Positions 6,317 to 15,727 are shown, counted from the stretch's first letter. The stretch is DNA of 33,935 nucleotides from JBKHXU01 sp046565865 (GCA_046565865.1 JBKHXU010000106.1:1-33935); one strand, 5' to 3'. Notes: generated by a model from the sequence alone, not told the origin. Made by a program: numbers and translations.

Positions 6317-7288
6317 CTAGAGGCTGGTCTTGACCAACGTCGCGTTGGTTTTACGCGCGGCGCGTTCGCTTTGCAGCAACCAGTCGCGGATGCGCACCGA
6401 ATCGCCGTACTTGCTGTGCTTGCCCCACGAGTTCAGTAACACAATCGTAAGCGGTCGGTCACCGACATTGGCGCGCATCACCAGGCAATTGCCCGCGTCC
6501 GCGGTGTAGCCGGTTTTGCTGAGCGCGATGTCCCAGCGGTCGCCGCGCACAAAGCGATTGGTGTTGACGAACGTCAGCCGCCGCCCCGAGTGCGGATCGG
6601 TGAGATCGAAGCGCTCATGGGTCGAAAGCTGCGCGATCAGCGGATGCGCGTCGAGCGCCGTCACCAGCTTCACGAGATCGCGCGCGGTCGAGATGTTGCC
6701 GCTGTCGAGACCGGCGGCGTCGGCGAAACGCGACCGCGTCATACCGAGGCGTTGCGCTGTCTGGTTCATAGCCCGTATGAAGGCCGAGGTGCCGCCGGGA
6801 TAGGTGCGCGCGAGCGCGGCGGCGGCGCGGTTGTCCGACGCGGCCAACGCCGCGAGCAGCAGGTCCTGGCGCGTAAGCGTGGTTTTGAACGGCAGTCGCG
6901 AACGCGAACCGCGCAACCGATCGCGGTCCTCGTGGGTCACCGTGATCTCTTCCGCCAGCGGCAATTTCGCCTCGAGCACGACCAGCGCCGTCATGAGTTT
7001 GGTCAGCGACGCGATCGGACGCGGTGTATCGCTATTGCGTTCGTACAGCGGAACGCTGTCACTTTCATCGAATACCAGCGCCACGTCGGAACGTAAGCCG
7101 AGGCGCCTGGGATTGGCGTGTTCCAGCAATTCGCTGGCGCGGATCAGCGGACGGGCGGGTAACGCCGTGGGCGGAGAGACGATGGCGACCGGGGTTGTCG
7201 CGGGTGCGGTGCCGTGCGCCAGAAACGCCGACAGACCGGCCACGCCGGCGACGACGCCCCATAACACACCAAGTTCTTTGAGCTGCAT
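6317..7288 (-). CDS. pbpG: D-alanyl-D-alanine carboxypeptidase/endopeptidase (PBP7 type)
   Basis: 323 aa penicillin-binding protein of the S11 serine peptidase family, which trims peptide cross-links of peptidoglycan in the periplasm. An N-terminal hydrophobic segment (about 6-26) is a signal peptide or anchor. The three catalytic motifs are all present: S94-L-T-K97, S151-D-N153 and K258-T-G260. The length and the lack of a long C-terminal domain fit PBP7/PbpG better than DacA. The ATG lacks a clear ribosome site. The gene follows rhlE on the same strand, but a strong terminator separates them, so it is probably transcribed alone. Confidence 0.85.
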   Translation of the reverse strand: MQLKELGVLWGVVAGVAGLSAFLAHGTAPATTPVAIVSPPTALPARPLIRASELLEHANPRRLGLRSDVALVFDESDSVPLYERNSDTPRPIASLTKLMTALVVLEAKLPLAEEITVTHEDRDRLRGSRSRLPFKTTLTRQDLLLAALAASDNRAAAALARTYPGGTSAFIRAMNQTAQRLGMTRSRFADAAGLDSGNISTARDLVKLVTALDAHPLIAQLSTHERFDLTDPHSGRRLTFVNTNRFVRGDRWDIALSKTGYTADAGNCLVMRANVGDRPLTIVLLNSWGKHSKYGDSVRIRDWLLQSERAARKTNATLVKTSL

Positions 7289-7404
7289 TTAGAAATTATC
7301 GTTGTGCGGCCACGCAAGAATCATAGCGCATGTATCGGATTTTGCGCGCCAACCGCCTTTACGCATGACGGGATAAAGCCGCCGTCGGGCGGCTCGGTGG
7401 GGGG

Positions 7405-7441
7405 TAAAAAAACGGCCGGCGCAGGGGCTGCGTCGGCCGGT
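7405..7441 (-). terminator. Rho-independent terminator of rhlE
   Basis: On the minus strand an 11-bp stem (arms 7429-7439 and 7413-7423, one mismatch) with loop GCCCC is followed directly by seven T residues (7412-7406). It lies about 50 bp after the rhlE stop. Confidence 0.85.
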
Positions 7442-7488
7442 TCGGTCGAGAGTTGCGCGGGCTACGAGCCCGCGCTTAAAGCGCTGCG

Positions 7489-8877
7489 TTAGCCGATAAA
7501 GGCCCGGTCCGAGCGGCGCGGCCGCTCGCCGGTACGCTTAGGCGACGAGCGCCGGGCGCCGGTGTCCTGGCGCTGGCCGCCGCTCGCTGAACGATTGCGG
7601 TCGCCCCGATAGCCGCCCGCGTCATCGCGCCGGTTGCCGCGATCTTCGCTATTGCCACGCCGGTGTTGCGGTTGTGCCCGGGACGCCGAGCGGTGCTGGC
7701 CGGAGCCGTTGCGCGGACGATCGTTCGGCCGCGACGCGGAGGCATGTTGCGACGGCTCGAAACCGGCGACGTTAGTGATGGGGATATCAAGCTTCACCAG
7801 CTTTTTAATCGCTGAGAACTGACTGCGCTCATCCATGCACACCAGCGATACCGCGGCGCCTTTCTGGCCGGCGCGGCCGGTACGGCCGATGCGGTGCACG
7901 TAATCTTCCGGGTTCATCGGCAGATCGAAGTTCACCACATGCGGCAGCTCGTCGATGTCGATGCCGCGCGCGGCGACGTCGGTCGCCACCAGCGCGCGTA
8001 CCTTCATGCGTTTGAAGTCCGAAAGCGCGCGCATGCGCGCGTTTTGGCTCTTGTCGCCGTGAATCGCGGTCGACTCAATGCCGGACTTCGCGAGCTGTGT
8101 CGCTAACCGATCGGCACCGTGTTTGGTGCGGCAAAAGATCAACGCCTGCTGCCAATTCTGCGTATCGAACAGGTGCGCCAGCAGCTCGCGCTTGCGCGCA
8201 TGGTCGACGTAGTATGCCGATTGCTCGACCGACTCTGCCGCGGCGTTGCGGCGCGCGACCTCGATGCTGGCGGGATTCTGCAAGAACCGCTGGGCCAGTG
8301 TGCGGATCGAATCCGAGAACGTGGCCGAAAACAGCAGTGTCTGCCGGTTCTTTGGCAATTGTTTAACGATGCGTTCGATCGCCGGCATGAAACCCATGTC
8401 GAGCATGCGATCGGCTTCGTCCAGTATCAGCGTCTCAACGCCCGACAGGTTTACGCTGCCGCGCTGCATGTGGTCCATCAAGCGGCCGGGGGTCGCGACC
8501 AGGATATCGACCGGTCCGCGCAACTCGCGGAACTGCGGATTGATGTTGACGCCGCCGTACACCTGTACGCAGCGAAGTTGTAGATGGCGACCATAGGTGC
8601 GCACGGCATCGGCAACTTGGGCGGCGAGCTCGCGCGTCGGCACCAGTACCAGCGCGCGCACGCGGCCTTTGGCGCTGCCGCTCGTGCTCAGGCGTTGCAG
8701 CAGCGGTAGCGTGAACGCGGCGGTCTTGCCGGTGCCGGTCTGGGCCGTGGCCATGAGGTCGCGGCTCTCCAGGATCGTCGGGATCGCTTGGGCTTGAATG
8801 GGGGTCGGCGCGGTGTAGCCCTGATCGGTCACAGCGCGCAGCAGTTCGGCCGAGAGGCCGAGATTCGAAAATGTCAT
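7489..8877 (-). CDS. rhlE: DEAD-box ATP-dependent RNA helicase, RhlE type
   Basis: 462 aa. The helicase core has all standard motifs: an F-x-LGL start and Q motif (PTPIQAQAIP), AQTGTGKT at 45-52, PTREL at 80-84, GG near 108, TPGR at 129-132, DEAD at 153-156, SAT at 184-186, and HRIGRTGRAG in the second RecA domain. After about residue 385 follows a basic, low-complexity tail rich in R, G, S and N, typical of RhlE RNA-binding tails. It unwinds short RNA duplexes in ribosome assembly and mRNA turnover. ATG 8877 is chosen because the core begins there and AAGGA precedes it; the frame remains open to 9000 without family resemblance. A structured leader (8899-8959) lies upstream and a terminator downstream. 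Confidence 0.92.
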   Translation of the reverse strand: MTFSNLGLSAELLRAVTDQGYTAPTPIQAQAIPTILESRDLMATAQTGTGKTAAFTLPLLQRLSTSGSAKGRVRALVLVPTRELAAQVADAVRTYGRHLQLRCVQVYGGVNINPQFRELRGPVDILVATPGRLMDHMQRGSVNLSGVETLILDEADRMLDMGFMPAIERIVKQLPKNRQTLLFSATFSDSIRTLAQRFLQNPASIEVARRNAAAESVEQSAYYVDHARKRELLAHLFDTQNWQQALIFCRTKHGADRLATQLAKSGIESTAIHGDKSQNARMRALSDFKRMKVRALVATDVAARGIDIDELPHVVNFDLPMNPEDYVHRIGRTGRAGQKGAAVSLVCMDERSQFSAIKKLVKLDIPITNVAGFEPSQHASASRPNDRPRNGSGQHRSASRAQPQHRRGNSEDRGNRRDDAGGYRGDRNRSASGGQRQDTGARRSSPKRTGERPRRSDRAFIG

Positions 8878-8898
8878 TACGGTTCCTTTATAGGTAAC

Positions 8899-8959
8899 GC
8901 CAAGGCATACCGGCACCGAGGCGCCAGTGTTAAAGGGATCAACGGGGGTGTGCCTTGGC
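8899..8959 (-). promoter_or_regulatory. Inverted repeat in the rhlE leader
   Basis: GCCAAGGCA (8899-8907) and TGCCTTGGC (8951-8959) are exact complements enclosing 43 nt, upstream of the rhlE ribosome site. The 8878-9079 gap contains no other gene. In the transcript this would form a long hairpin near the start of rhlE. A regulatory role is inference. Confidence 0.4.
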
Positions 8960-9079
8960 AGGCAATCCGCGACCGGTTTGTGAATACCGGCCGGAAACAA
9001 GGAGCGAATCTTGCGGGTACTCTAGGGCGCTGAACCAAGCCGCCACGACAAACTGCGCGCACGTTAGCACAAGGCCGCG

Positions 9080-10543
9080 CTAGAACCTAGCACTTTGTGA
9101 CCCTCGATGTGGGTCAGGCGTCGATCGCGACATGCCTTGTACTAGCCGCGCCAATCCTTCCGGCGGCGCCATGGCTTCGGCCAGGCGCGCCGGACGGCCG
9201 AGGCGATCGAGCACGTGTTCCGCCGCCAACAGCCCGGAACGCACGGCGCTTTCCATGGACGCGGGCAGGTGCGTGCCGGTCCAATCGCCGGCCAGAAACA
9301 AATTGGCGATCGGCGTGCGCGTCGCGGGGCGTTTCTGCTCGGTGCCGGGGAGGGCGCACGGTATCGCCATGTCGATGCGATGCACGCGCGCATGGCGTAC
9401 TGTCGCCTGCGCCGCGGCCGGGGCAAATTCCGCAAGCTCGCCCACGGTGGCGGCGATGATGGCGTCGTCGCTCATGTGGTGCGCGCGGTGGCTGTAGATG
9501 ATGTTGCTGGCAATGACCGACGGGCGTGCACGCCAGCCGCGGCGGATGTTGGATAGATCGTACGAGTCGTAGTTGGGGTTGGTCGGCGACCACGTGCGGG
9601 CCCAGCCTTGCTCGTCGGTGAGCTTGCGGTCGAACCAGATGTAGCTGCAGATATACGGGTTGGGCTCGAATGCCGGCAGGTCGCGCGCAAGCGGCGCGTC
9701 GCGCAGCGTATTCGGCAGCAGCGGCGCAAGATCCTGCGGTGCCACGGCAGCGATGACGTAACGCGCGTCGATATGATGGCCGTCGGCAAGGACCGCGCCC
9801 GCCATCGTATCCACGCGTGGCATGACGAACTCTGTCACCGGTGCGTGCAACCGAATCTCTCCGCCGTGCGACTCGATGACGCGGCGTGCGCCTGGGACGA
9901 AAAGGTCCGCGAGCGGCACGGCAGCGAACCCCATGTCGATGTCGCGATGGCTGATCATGAACTTATAAAACCGCATCAGCGCGCCCGCGGAACACTGCGT
10001 AAGCGGCAAGTTCAGGATCGCCATCGCCGTCAGCGCCCAATGCCATTCGATAAAGCGCGGCGACACACCCATCTGCTGCAAGTACGTTGCGGCGTCCAGC
10101 GCATCGAGCTGCAGCAATGCCGGCTCATCGAGCCGCAGCGCGGCCCAGAGCACGCGCCGATTGGACAGCATGTCGCGCACCGAGACACTCTCGGCATGCA
10201 GCAGGCTCGGCAGTGCGTGCAGCGGTGCGGGGAGCGGGTAGTTGCGGATGGTGGCGCGGCGCCCGTGTTCGACCACCGTCAGAAACTTATCGGTCTGCCA
10301 CACGACGTCGCTGTCGGTGCCGAGGCGGCGAAGCAGCGCCAACATGTTGCGGTACTCGTTCAGCAGCACATGCGGGCCGACGTCGATCACGTCGCCGGTC
10401 GTTTCGTCGCGCCAGCTTCGCGCCCGTCCGCCGAGATGCGGCGTGCGTTCGACGAGCACCACCCGCACGCCGCGATCGCTAAGCGCGACCGCCGCGGCCA
10501 GCGCGGCGATGCCGCCGCCGACGATGAGCACATCCGTATGCAT
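9080..10543 (-). CDS. FAD-dependent desaturase/amine oxidase family (HpnE/phytoene desaturase-like)
   Basis: 487 aa flavoprotein. The N-terminal dinucleotide-binding motif is VLIVGGGIAALAAAVAL, with an acidic residue ending strand 2 (LVERTPHLGGRARSW). The C-terminal FAD motif is LFLAGDWTGTHLPASMESAV, characteristic of phytoene desaturases, zeta-carotene desaturases and the hydroxysqualene dehydroxylase HpnE. The segment VIDVGPHVLLNEYRNML also resembles HpnE. HpnE makes squalene for hopanoids together with HpnC and HpnD, but neither is nearby, so the substrate is uncertain (squalene precursor, carotenoid or other polyprenoid). The gene stands alone, divergent from the ferritin-like operon, with a weak ribosome site. 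The 158-bp gap 10544-10701 shows no clear promoter. Confidence 0.75.
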   Translation of the reverse strand: MHTDVLIVGGGIAALAAAVALSDRGVRVVLVERTPHLGGRARSWRDETTGDVIDVGPHVLLNEYRNMLALLRRLGTDSDVVWQTDKFLTVVEHGRRATIRNYPLPAPLHALPSLLHAESVSVRDMLSNRRVLWAALRLDEPALLQLDALDAATYLQQMGVSPRFIEWHWALTAMAILNLPLTQCSAGALMRFYKFMISHRDIDMGFAAVPLADLFVPGARRVIESHGGEIRLHAPVTEFVMPRVDTMAGAVLADGHHIDARYVIAAVAPQDLAPLLPNTLRDAPLARDLPAFEPNPYICSYIWFDRKLTDEQGWARTWSPTNPNYDSYDLSNIRRGWRARPSVIASNIIYSHRAHHMSDDAIIAATVGELAEFAPAAAQATVRHARVHRIDMAIPCALPGTEQKRPATRTPIANLFLAGDWTGTHLPASMESAVRSGLLAAEHVLDRLGRPARLAEAMAPPEGLARLVQGMSRSTPDPHRGSQSARF

Positions 10544-10701
10544 GCATTCATTATGCCGCGCGCGGACGTTATGCCGACCACGCGCATAGTCGGGGCGTTC
10601 GGTTGCCGCCGGTCGGCTGGTCGCCGCTGGCGCTCGCGCGCCGGAATTCTGGAGAAGCGCTGCTGTCTAGCCTAGACCCTTACGGAAGAGGAGTACGTGT
10701 T

Positions 10702-11865
10702 ATGGCGTTATCGTTGTTCGACGAAAAAGGCACCCCGCTCGATCGCCAACGCATCACCTGGAAAGAGATGGTGCAAAAACCCATCAGCAAGCTCGACGAC
10801 GACGCCTTCACCCGCGTGCGAGTGATCCTGATGAACGGCCAGGAAACCGAGGAGATGCGTTTCAGCCACGCGTGTGCGCGCATGAACGCCGAACTACAGC
10901 GGCCGCTGGCGGATGTACGCCGCATCGAACAGCACCAGCAGACGCTGGTTAACTGGTTGATCGGCGCCGATCACTCGCCGCTCGAAACCACCATCGGCTA
11001 CGAGCAGGTTGCGATCGAGATCACGGCGGCCGTCGCCCAGCGCGAGCCGGACCCTTACTTGGCGCAGGTGTATCGCTTCGGCATGTTGGAAGACTTCGAT
11101 CATTTGTATCGCTACTCCGCGTTGCTCGATCGGCTCGAAGGCAAGGACGCGAACAACATTCTGCAGTCCTACACCGACATCCTGGCCGGGCGGCCGACGG
11201 CGGTGGAACACCGCGCGCCACAGGACGATTTGCGCAAACCCTACGATCGTAAGAAGGCCGACGCGCTGAGTAAACTCCATGCGCTGACGATCATGGCCGG
11301 CGAGCACCAAACGCATGACTACTACGCCCATGTCGGACCGTTTTTCACCGATCCGGTGGCGCGCCAGTTGTATGCCGAAATCGGATCGATCGAGGAACAG
11401 CATGTCACGCAGTACGAATCGATCATCGATCCGACCGAGACCTGGTGCGAGAAGTGGCTGCTGCACGAGGCGAACGAAATCTACAACTACTACGGTTGCG
11501 TGCAACAGGAAACCAATCCGCGCCTGAAGGCCATTTGGGAACGCATGCTCGACTATGAGTTCGGGCACTTCCAAGTGGCGCTCGCGATGTTCAAGCAGTT
11601 CGAACAGCGCGATCCGGCCGAAATTCTGCCAAACCAGTTGCCCGACCCGATTCCGTTCGCGAGCCAGCGCGACTTCGTGCGCAAGATTTTGAAGCAAGAG
11701 GTCGACCTGCGCGCCAACGGGACCGAGATTGGCAAGCAGGACAGCCAAGCGAGCATCGCCTATCGCAACGCGGTCAACGCCGACGGCTCGCCGTCGGAAA
11801 CGGTTGCCGTCGGGTACCAATGGGCGCCGGGCACGGAGTTGCGACGCAAAGTAGCGAACCTCTAA
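10702..11865 (+). CDS. Ferritin-like di-iron protein of unknown function (large member)
   Basis: 387 aa soluble protein, not matched to a named family. The C-terminal half shows a ferritin-like four-helix carboxylate/histidine pattern: E201 in AGEHQTHDYY, E231-E-Q-H234, E256/E259 in HEANEIYNYY, and E286-F-G-H289. The N-terminal half has a similar helical pattern (GYEQVAIEI around 99-107 and MLEDFDHLYRY around 128-138), which hints at an internal duplication. The start is well supported: GGAAGAGGAG lies 8 nt before the ATG; the frame is open upstream to 10603. The next gene begins 9 bp after the stop and is also ferritin-like, so the two form an operon. The likely chemistry is di-iron or iron/oxygen handling. 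The substrate is unknown. Confidence 0.65.
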   Translation: MALSLFDEKGTPLDRQRITWKEMVQKPISKLDDDAFTRVRVILMNGQETEEMRFSHACARMNAELQRPLADVRRIEQHQQTLVNWLIGADHSPLETTIGYEQVAIEITAAVAQREPDPYLAQVYRFGMLEDFDHLYRYSALLDRLEGKDANNILQSYTDILAGRPTAVEHRAPQDDLRKPYDRKKADALSKLHALTIMAGEHQTHDYYAHVGPFFTDPVARQLYAEIGSIEEQHVTQYESIIDPTETWCEKWLLHEANEIYNYYGCVQQETNPRLKAIWERMLDYEFGHFQVALAMFKQFEQRDPAEILPNQLPDPIPFASQRDFVRKILKQEVDLRANGTEIGKQDSQASIAYRNAVNADGSPSETVAVGYQWAPGTELRRKVANL

Positions 11866-11874
11866 GGAGACACC

Positions 11875-12603
11875 ATGGAACGCACCAGCACGGAAATGGG
11901 CAAGAACAAGACCGGTGTGCAGATGTCGCCGGTCGACATCAAAGAAATGATGAAGGCCGTCAAGACCAGCGGTAACGGCGGCAGCGGCGACGGTGCCGGC
12001 ATCGCCGCGGTCCGCACCAGCTACATCGCGGATGCCGATCCGCTCGGTACCGTGCCGCCGCCCGGGACGGTGAAGGGCGCGGCCAAGACGGCGATGAAAA
12101 AACTCACCGGCAAGGCGCCGGAGGTGTTCATCGACAAGCTTGGCGAGCGGTTGGCGTTCGAGCGCAGCGGCGTGCGGCTGTACGAGGCGCTGCTGACCAA
12201 ATGCCAGGCGACACCGGAGAAGCTGTCCGGCATGTCGACCGAACAGTTAATGCATTTTCGCGACGAAGAGGCGAAGCATTTCAAGCTCGTCGCCGACTGT
12301 CTGGAGCAGTTAGGCGCCGATCCCACGGCGCAAACGCCCGCGGCCGATGTGGCGGGGGTTACGTCAATGGGTGTCATGCAGGTGCTGGACGATCCGCGCA
12401 CGACCGTCGCGCAATCGTTGCAGGCATTGCTGATCGCCGAGCTTGCCGACAACGCCGGTTGGGAGCTGTTGATCGAACTCGCCGAGGAGCTGGGACAGGA
12501 CGACATGGTAACGAGCTTCGAGGAGGCGCTGGCCGAGGAGGTTGAGCACCTGGACCATGTGCGCAAGTGGGCGGCGCAGAGCGTGACAAACGAGTTGCGC
12601 TGA
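11875..12603 (+). CDS. Ferritin-like protein of unknown function (small member)
   Basis: 242 aa. The first 85 residues are low-complexity, rich in G, K and T, and probably disordered. A helical bundle follows with a repeated E...ExxH pattern: E96 (FERSGVRLYE), E132-A-K-H135, E189 (AELADNAGWELL), and E222-V-E-H225, the arrangement of ferritin-like di-iron sites. AAGGAG overlaps the stop of the preceding gene and sits 6 nt before this ATG, which shows translational coupling. It may form a hetero-complex with the larger partner. The gene is convergent with the RND efflux operon. Confidence 0.65.
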   Translation: MERTSTEMGKNKTGVQMSPVDIKEMMKAVKTSGNGGSGDGAGIAAVRTSYIADADPLGTVPPPGTVKGAAKTAMKKLTGKAPEVFIDKLGERLAFERSGVRLYEALLTKCQATPEKLSGMSTEQLMHFRDEEAKHFKLVADCLEQLGADPTAQTPAADVAGVTSMGVMQVLDDPRTTVAQSLQALLIAELADNAGWELLIELAEELGQDDMVTSFEEALAEEVEHLDHVRKWAAQSVTNELR

Positions 12604-12616
12604 AGCTTCTCCTTGG

Positions 12617-12634
12617 TGCCCGCGCAAGCGGGCA
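12617..12634. terminator. Short hairpin between convergent genes
   Basis: TGCCCGC (12617-12623), loop GCAA, GCGGGCA (12628-12634): a perfect 7-bp stem with a stable GNRA-type tetraloop. It lies between the stops of the ferritin-like operon and the RND gene. Neither side has a T-tract, so it may protect 3' ends rather than terminate by itself. Confidence 0.45.
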
Positions 12635-15600
12635 TCAAGCGTTTCGCGGTCTCTCGACGGGCGTGCCTGCTCTGCGTCGGCGTATCCAGTTCTCCAAGCT
12701 CACGTAGAAGGTGGGCGTGATGTAGAGCGTCAGTAGCTGCGAAAAGATCAAACCCCCGACGACGGCGATGCCGAGCGGCCGGCGCGATTCAGCGCCGGCG
12801 CCGTAGCCGAGCGCCAGCGGCAGCGTGGCGAAGATCGCCGCCATTGTCGTCATCATGATCGGACGAAACCGCACCAGGCACGCCTCGATCATCGCCTTCT
12901 CGGGCGAGAGGCGGCGTCGGCGCTGCGCGTCGAGCGCGAAGTCGACCATAATGATGCCGTTTTTCTTCACTAACCCCACCAACAGAATGATGCCGACGAA
13001 GCTGAAGATGTTCAGCTCCTGGTGAAACAGGATCAGCATCAGCAGTGCGCCCAATCCCGCGAGCGGCAGCGCCGTAAGAATCGTGACCGGATGCCCGAAG
13101 TGCTCGTACAAGATCGCCAGGATCATGTAGATCACGAGAATGGTGAGGCCGAGCAGCAGCGGCAGATCGACCGTCGACTGCTCGAAGCTCTGCGCCGCAC
13201 CGGTGAACGAACCGCTGACGCCCGCGGGCAGCATCTCGCGCGCGATCGCTTGCACGTCAGCGGTCACATCACCGATCGAAACGCCCGGCGCCAGATTAAA
13301 CGACAACGTTACCGCCGGCAGTTGCCCGAAGTGCGAGATCGCGAGCGGACCGACACCGGGCTGGATATCCGCCACCGCGCGTAACGGTACCAGTGCGCCG
13401 CTTGGGGCCTTGATGTTGAGCGTACCGAGTGCGTCGGGGCTCTGTTGATAGGCGGGATCGAGCTCGAGCAGCACGCGGTATTCGTCGGCCGCGCCGTAGA
13501 TTGTCGTCACCTCGCGCCGGCTGAAGGCGTTGTTGAGCGTGCTCAAAATTTGCTGCGGCGTAAGCCCGAAACTCGCGGCCGCGTCGCGCCGGATGCGCAC
13601 GTCGACCTGCGGATTGCGCAGCTCCAAATTCGTGTTGACGTCCTGCAATCCGCGCACGTCGCGCAGGCGCGCTTCGAGCCGCGAGGCGATGTCCTGCAAC
13701 GCCGACAGCTCCGGGCCTTGCAGTACGTATTGGAACTCGCTGTTGGTGCGCAAGCCGCCGATGTTGATCGCCGGTGGGTTTTGCAAGAACACCTGCATGC
13801 CCTCGACCGCGCGCGTTTGCCGGCGCAAGTCTTGGATGACTTCGTCTGCGGTTTGATCGCGCTCCGAGCGCGGTTTCAACCGCACCACGAGTCGCCCGAT
13901 GTTGCCGCCGCTGACACCGCCCAGGCCCTGGCCGGCACTCGACATCACACCCTCGACCGCCGGGTGTTTGCGCACGATCTCCGCCACCGCCTGCTGCCGC
14001 TGCACCAGCTCCTGAAATCCCGTGCCCTCAGGCGCGCGCGTATTGCCCGACAGCTGTCCCGTATCCTGCCGCGGCACGAATCCCTTCGGCACCACGGCAT
14101 AGAGCAGCGCGGTGAGCAACAGCACGCCGCCGGCGATCGCCAGCATCAATCCGCGATGAGCCATGGCCCATTCCAGGCTGCGCCCGTAATAGTCGCGCGC
14201 GGCGTCGAACCAGCGCTCCGAGACGACGTAGAAGTTACCGTGCCGCTGCGCCGGGCGCAGATAGCGGCTGCACAGCATCGGTGTCAGCGTGAGCGAGACG
14301 ATGCCCGACAGCAGCACGGCGACGCCGATCGTGACCGCGAACGCGTGGAACAGCCGGCCGAGGATGCCGCCCATGAACAGGATCGGAATAAACACGGCGG
14401 CGAGCGACAGCGTCATCGACACCACGGTGAAGCCAATCTCCCTCGTGCCGATGAGCGCCGCGCGCATGCGGTCCATGCCCTGTTCGATATGGCGGTTGAT
14501 GTTCTCGATCACCACAATCGCATCGTCGACGACGAAGCCGACGGCGAGGGTGAGCGCCATGAGCGAAAGATTATCGAGGCCGTAGCCAAGCGCGTACATG
14601 ACGAGAAACGTGCCGAGGATCGAGCTCGGCAGCACCAGCGCGGCGATCATGCTCGACGCCGCGTTGCGCAGGAAAAAAAAGATGACGCCGATCACGAGCA
14701 CCACCGCGAGCAGCAGCGTGAACTGCACCTCATGCAGCGACGCCTTGATGAACTCGGCGCGGTCGTTGAGCACGCGCAAATCCGCACCGCCCGGCAGCAG
14801 CGCGCGCATCTCCGGCAACAGCGCGCGCACGCGTTCGACCACGGCGACGGTGTTCGCTCCCGGCTGGCGCTGGATCGCGAGCACGATCGCGGGCTCGCCG
14901 TTGAACCAGGTGATGGCCTTGTCGTTCTCGACGCTATCGACCGCGCGGCCGATATCGCGCAATCGCACCGGCGCGCCGTTCGCATACGCCACCACCATGC
15001 CGTTGAACGCCTCGGCGTTGTCGAGCTGGCCGTGGGCCTTGATGTTGTACGCCCGGTTCGGGCCTTGCAGCGTGCCGGTCGGTATATTGCTGTTGGCGTT
15101 CTCGATCGCGCCCGCCACCTGCTCGAACCCCAAATTGCGCGCCGCTAGCGCGTGCGGGTTGAGATAGATGCGTACCGCGTATTTCTGCGAACCGAACACG
15201 AGCACTTGCGCCACGCCCGGCACCGTGGACAGCCGCTGCGCGATGCGGGTTTCGGCATACTCGTTGAGTTCGGTCAGCGGCAGGTTGGTGGCGGTGAGCG
15301 CGAGATACAGGATGGCGAAGGCGGCCGGATTGACTTTACGCATCGTCGGCAGACTCGGCATGCCGGGCGGGAGCCGGCGCGCGGCCTGGGCGATCGCGGT
15401 CTGCACGTCCTGCGCCGCGGCATCGATGTCGCGCGCGAGCGCGAACTGCAGCGTTATTCGCGTCGAGCCGGTGCTGCTCTCCGAACTCATGCTGTCGAGT
15501 CCGGTGATCGTCGTGAACTGGCGTTCGAGCGGCGTCGCCACCGACGTCGCCATCACCTCCGGGCTCGCGCCCGGGAGGTTCGCGGTAACGACGATGGTCG

Positions 15601-15727
15601 GGAAGTCGACGTTGGGTAGATCGCTCACCGGCAGCGCGCGATACGCGAACCAGCCGAACAGCGCCAGCGCCGTCATGACCACCGTGGTCATGACCGGACG
15701 GCGGATGAAGGGTTCGGCGATGTTCAT
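12635..15727 (-). CDS. RND multidrug efflux pump, inner-membrane subunit
   Basis: 1030 aa, the full length of HAE1-type RND transporters. The N-terminus MNIAEPFIRRPVMTTVVMTA is typical of the MdtB/MdtC/MuxB group. The first half includes the N-terminal span, a large periplasmic porter loop, and membrane helices from about 335. Asp401-Asp402 in LAVGFVVDDAIVVIENI are the proton-relay pair (AcrB 407/408). The second half repeats the pattern and ends with ITPTFYVSLENWIRRR. It uses proton antiport to move amphiphilic compounds from the periplasm into a TolC channel. It is the last gene of the TolC-HlyD-RND operon. Only one RND subunit is present, unlike the paired MdtBC. The substrate cannot be deduced. 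Confidence 0.93.
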   Translation of the reverse strand: MNIAEPFIRRPVMTTVVMTALALFGWFAYRALPVSDLPNVDFPTIVVTANLPGASPEVMATSVATPLERQFTTITGLDSMSSESSTGSTRITLQFALARDIDAAAQDVQTAIAQAARRLPPGMPSLPTMRKVNPAAFAILYLALTATNLPLTELNEYAETRIAQRLSTVPGVAQVLVFGSQKYAVRIYLNPHALAARNLGFEQVAGAIENANSNIPTGTLQGPNRAYNIKAHGQLDNAEAFNGMVVAYANGAPVRLRDIGRAVDSVENDKAITWFNGEPAIVLAIQRQPGANTVAVVERVRALLPEMRALLPGGADLRVLNDRAEFIKASLHEVQFTLLLAVVLVIGVIFFFLRNAASSMIAALVLPSSILGTFLVMYALGYGLDNLSLMALTLAVGFVVDDAIVVIENINRHIEQGMDRMRAALIGTREIGFTVVSMTLSLAAVFIPILFMGGILGRLFHAFAVTIGVAVLLSGIVSLTLTPMLCSRYLRPAQRHGNFYVVSERWFDAARDYYGRSLEWAMAHRGLMLAIAGGVLLLTALLYAVVPKGFVPRQDTGQLSGNTRAPEGTGFQELVQRQQAVAEIVRKHPAVEGVMSSAGQGLGGVSGGNIGRLVVRLKPRSERDQTADEVIQDLRRQTRAVEGMQVFLQNPPAINIGGLRTNSEFQYVLQGPELSALQDIASRLEARLRDVRGLQDVNTNLELRNPQVDVRIRRDAAASFGLTPQQILSTLNNAFSRREVTTIYGAADEYRVLLELDPAYQQSPDALGTLNIKAPSGALVPLRAVADIQPGVGPLAISHFGQLPAVTLSFNLAPGVSIGDVTADVQAIAREMLPAGVSGSFTGAAQSFEQSTVDLPLLLGLTILVIYMILAILYEHFGHPVTILTALPLAGLGALLMLILFHQELNIFSFVGIILLVGLVKKNGIIMVDFALDAQRRRRLSPEKAMIEACLVRFRPIMMTTMAAIFATLPLALGYGAGAESRRPLGIAVVGGLIFSQLLTLYITPTFYVSLENWIRRRRAGTPVERPRNA

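Noticed and set aside
9080..10543. Firm assignment of the FAD enzyme as HpnE
   Set aside because: Resemblance is good, but hpnC, hpnD and other hopanoid genes are absent from the window, so the substrate is left open.
9608..10675. Plus-strand open frame (355 codons) opposite the FAD desaturase
   Set aside because: The minus-strand gene carries both FAD motifs, while this frame has low-complexity R/H-rich sequence and no ribosome site.
13445..15148. Long plus-strand open frame (567 codons) opposite the RND gene
   Set aside because: It is antisense to a complete RND transporter with all family motifs. Its product is rich in R, H, D and Q without hydrophobic or domain structure, the usual shadow of a GC-rich membrane-protein gene.
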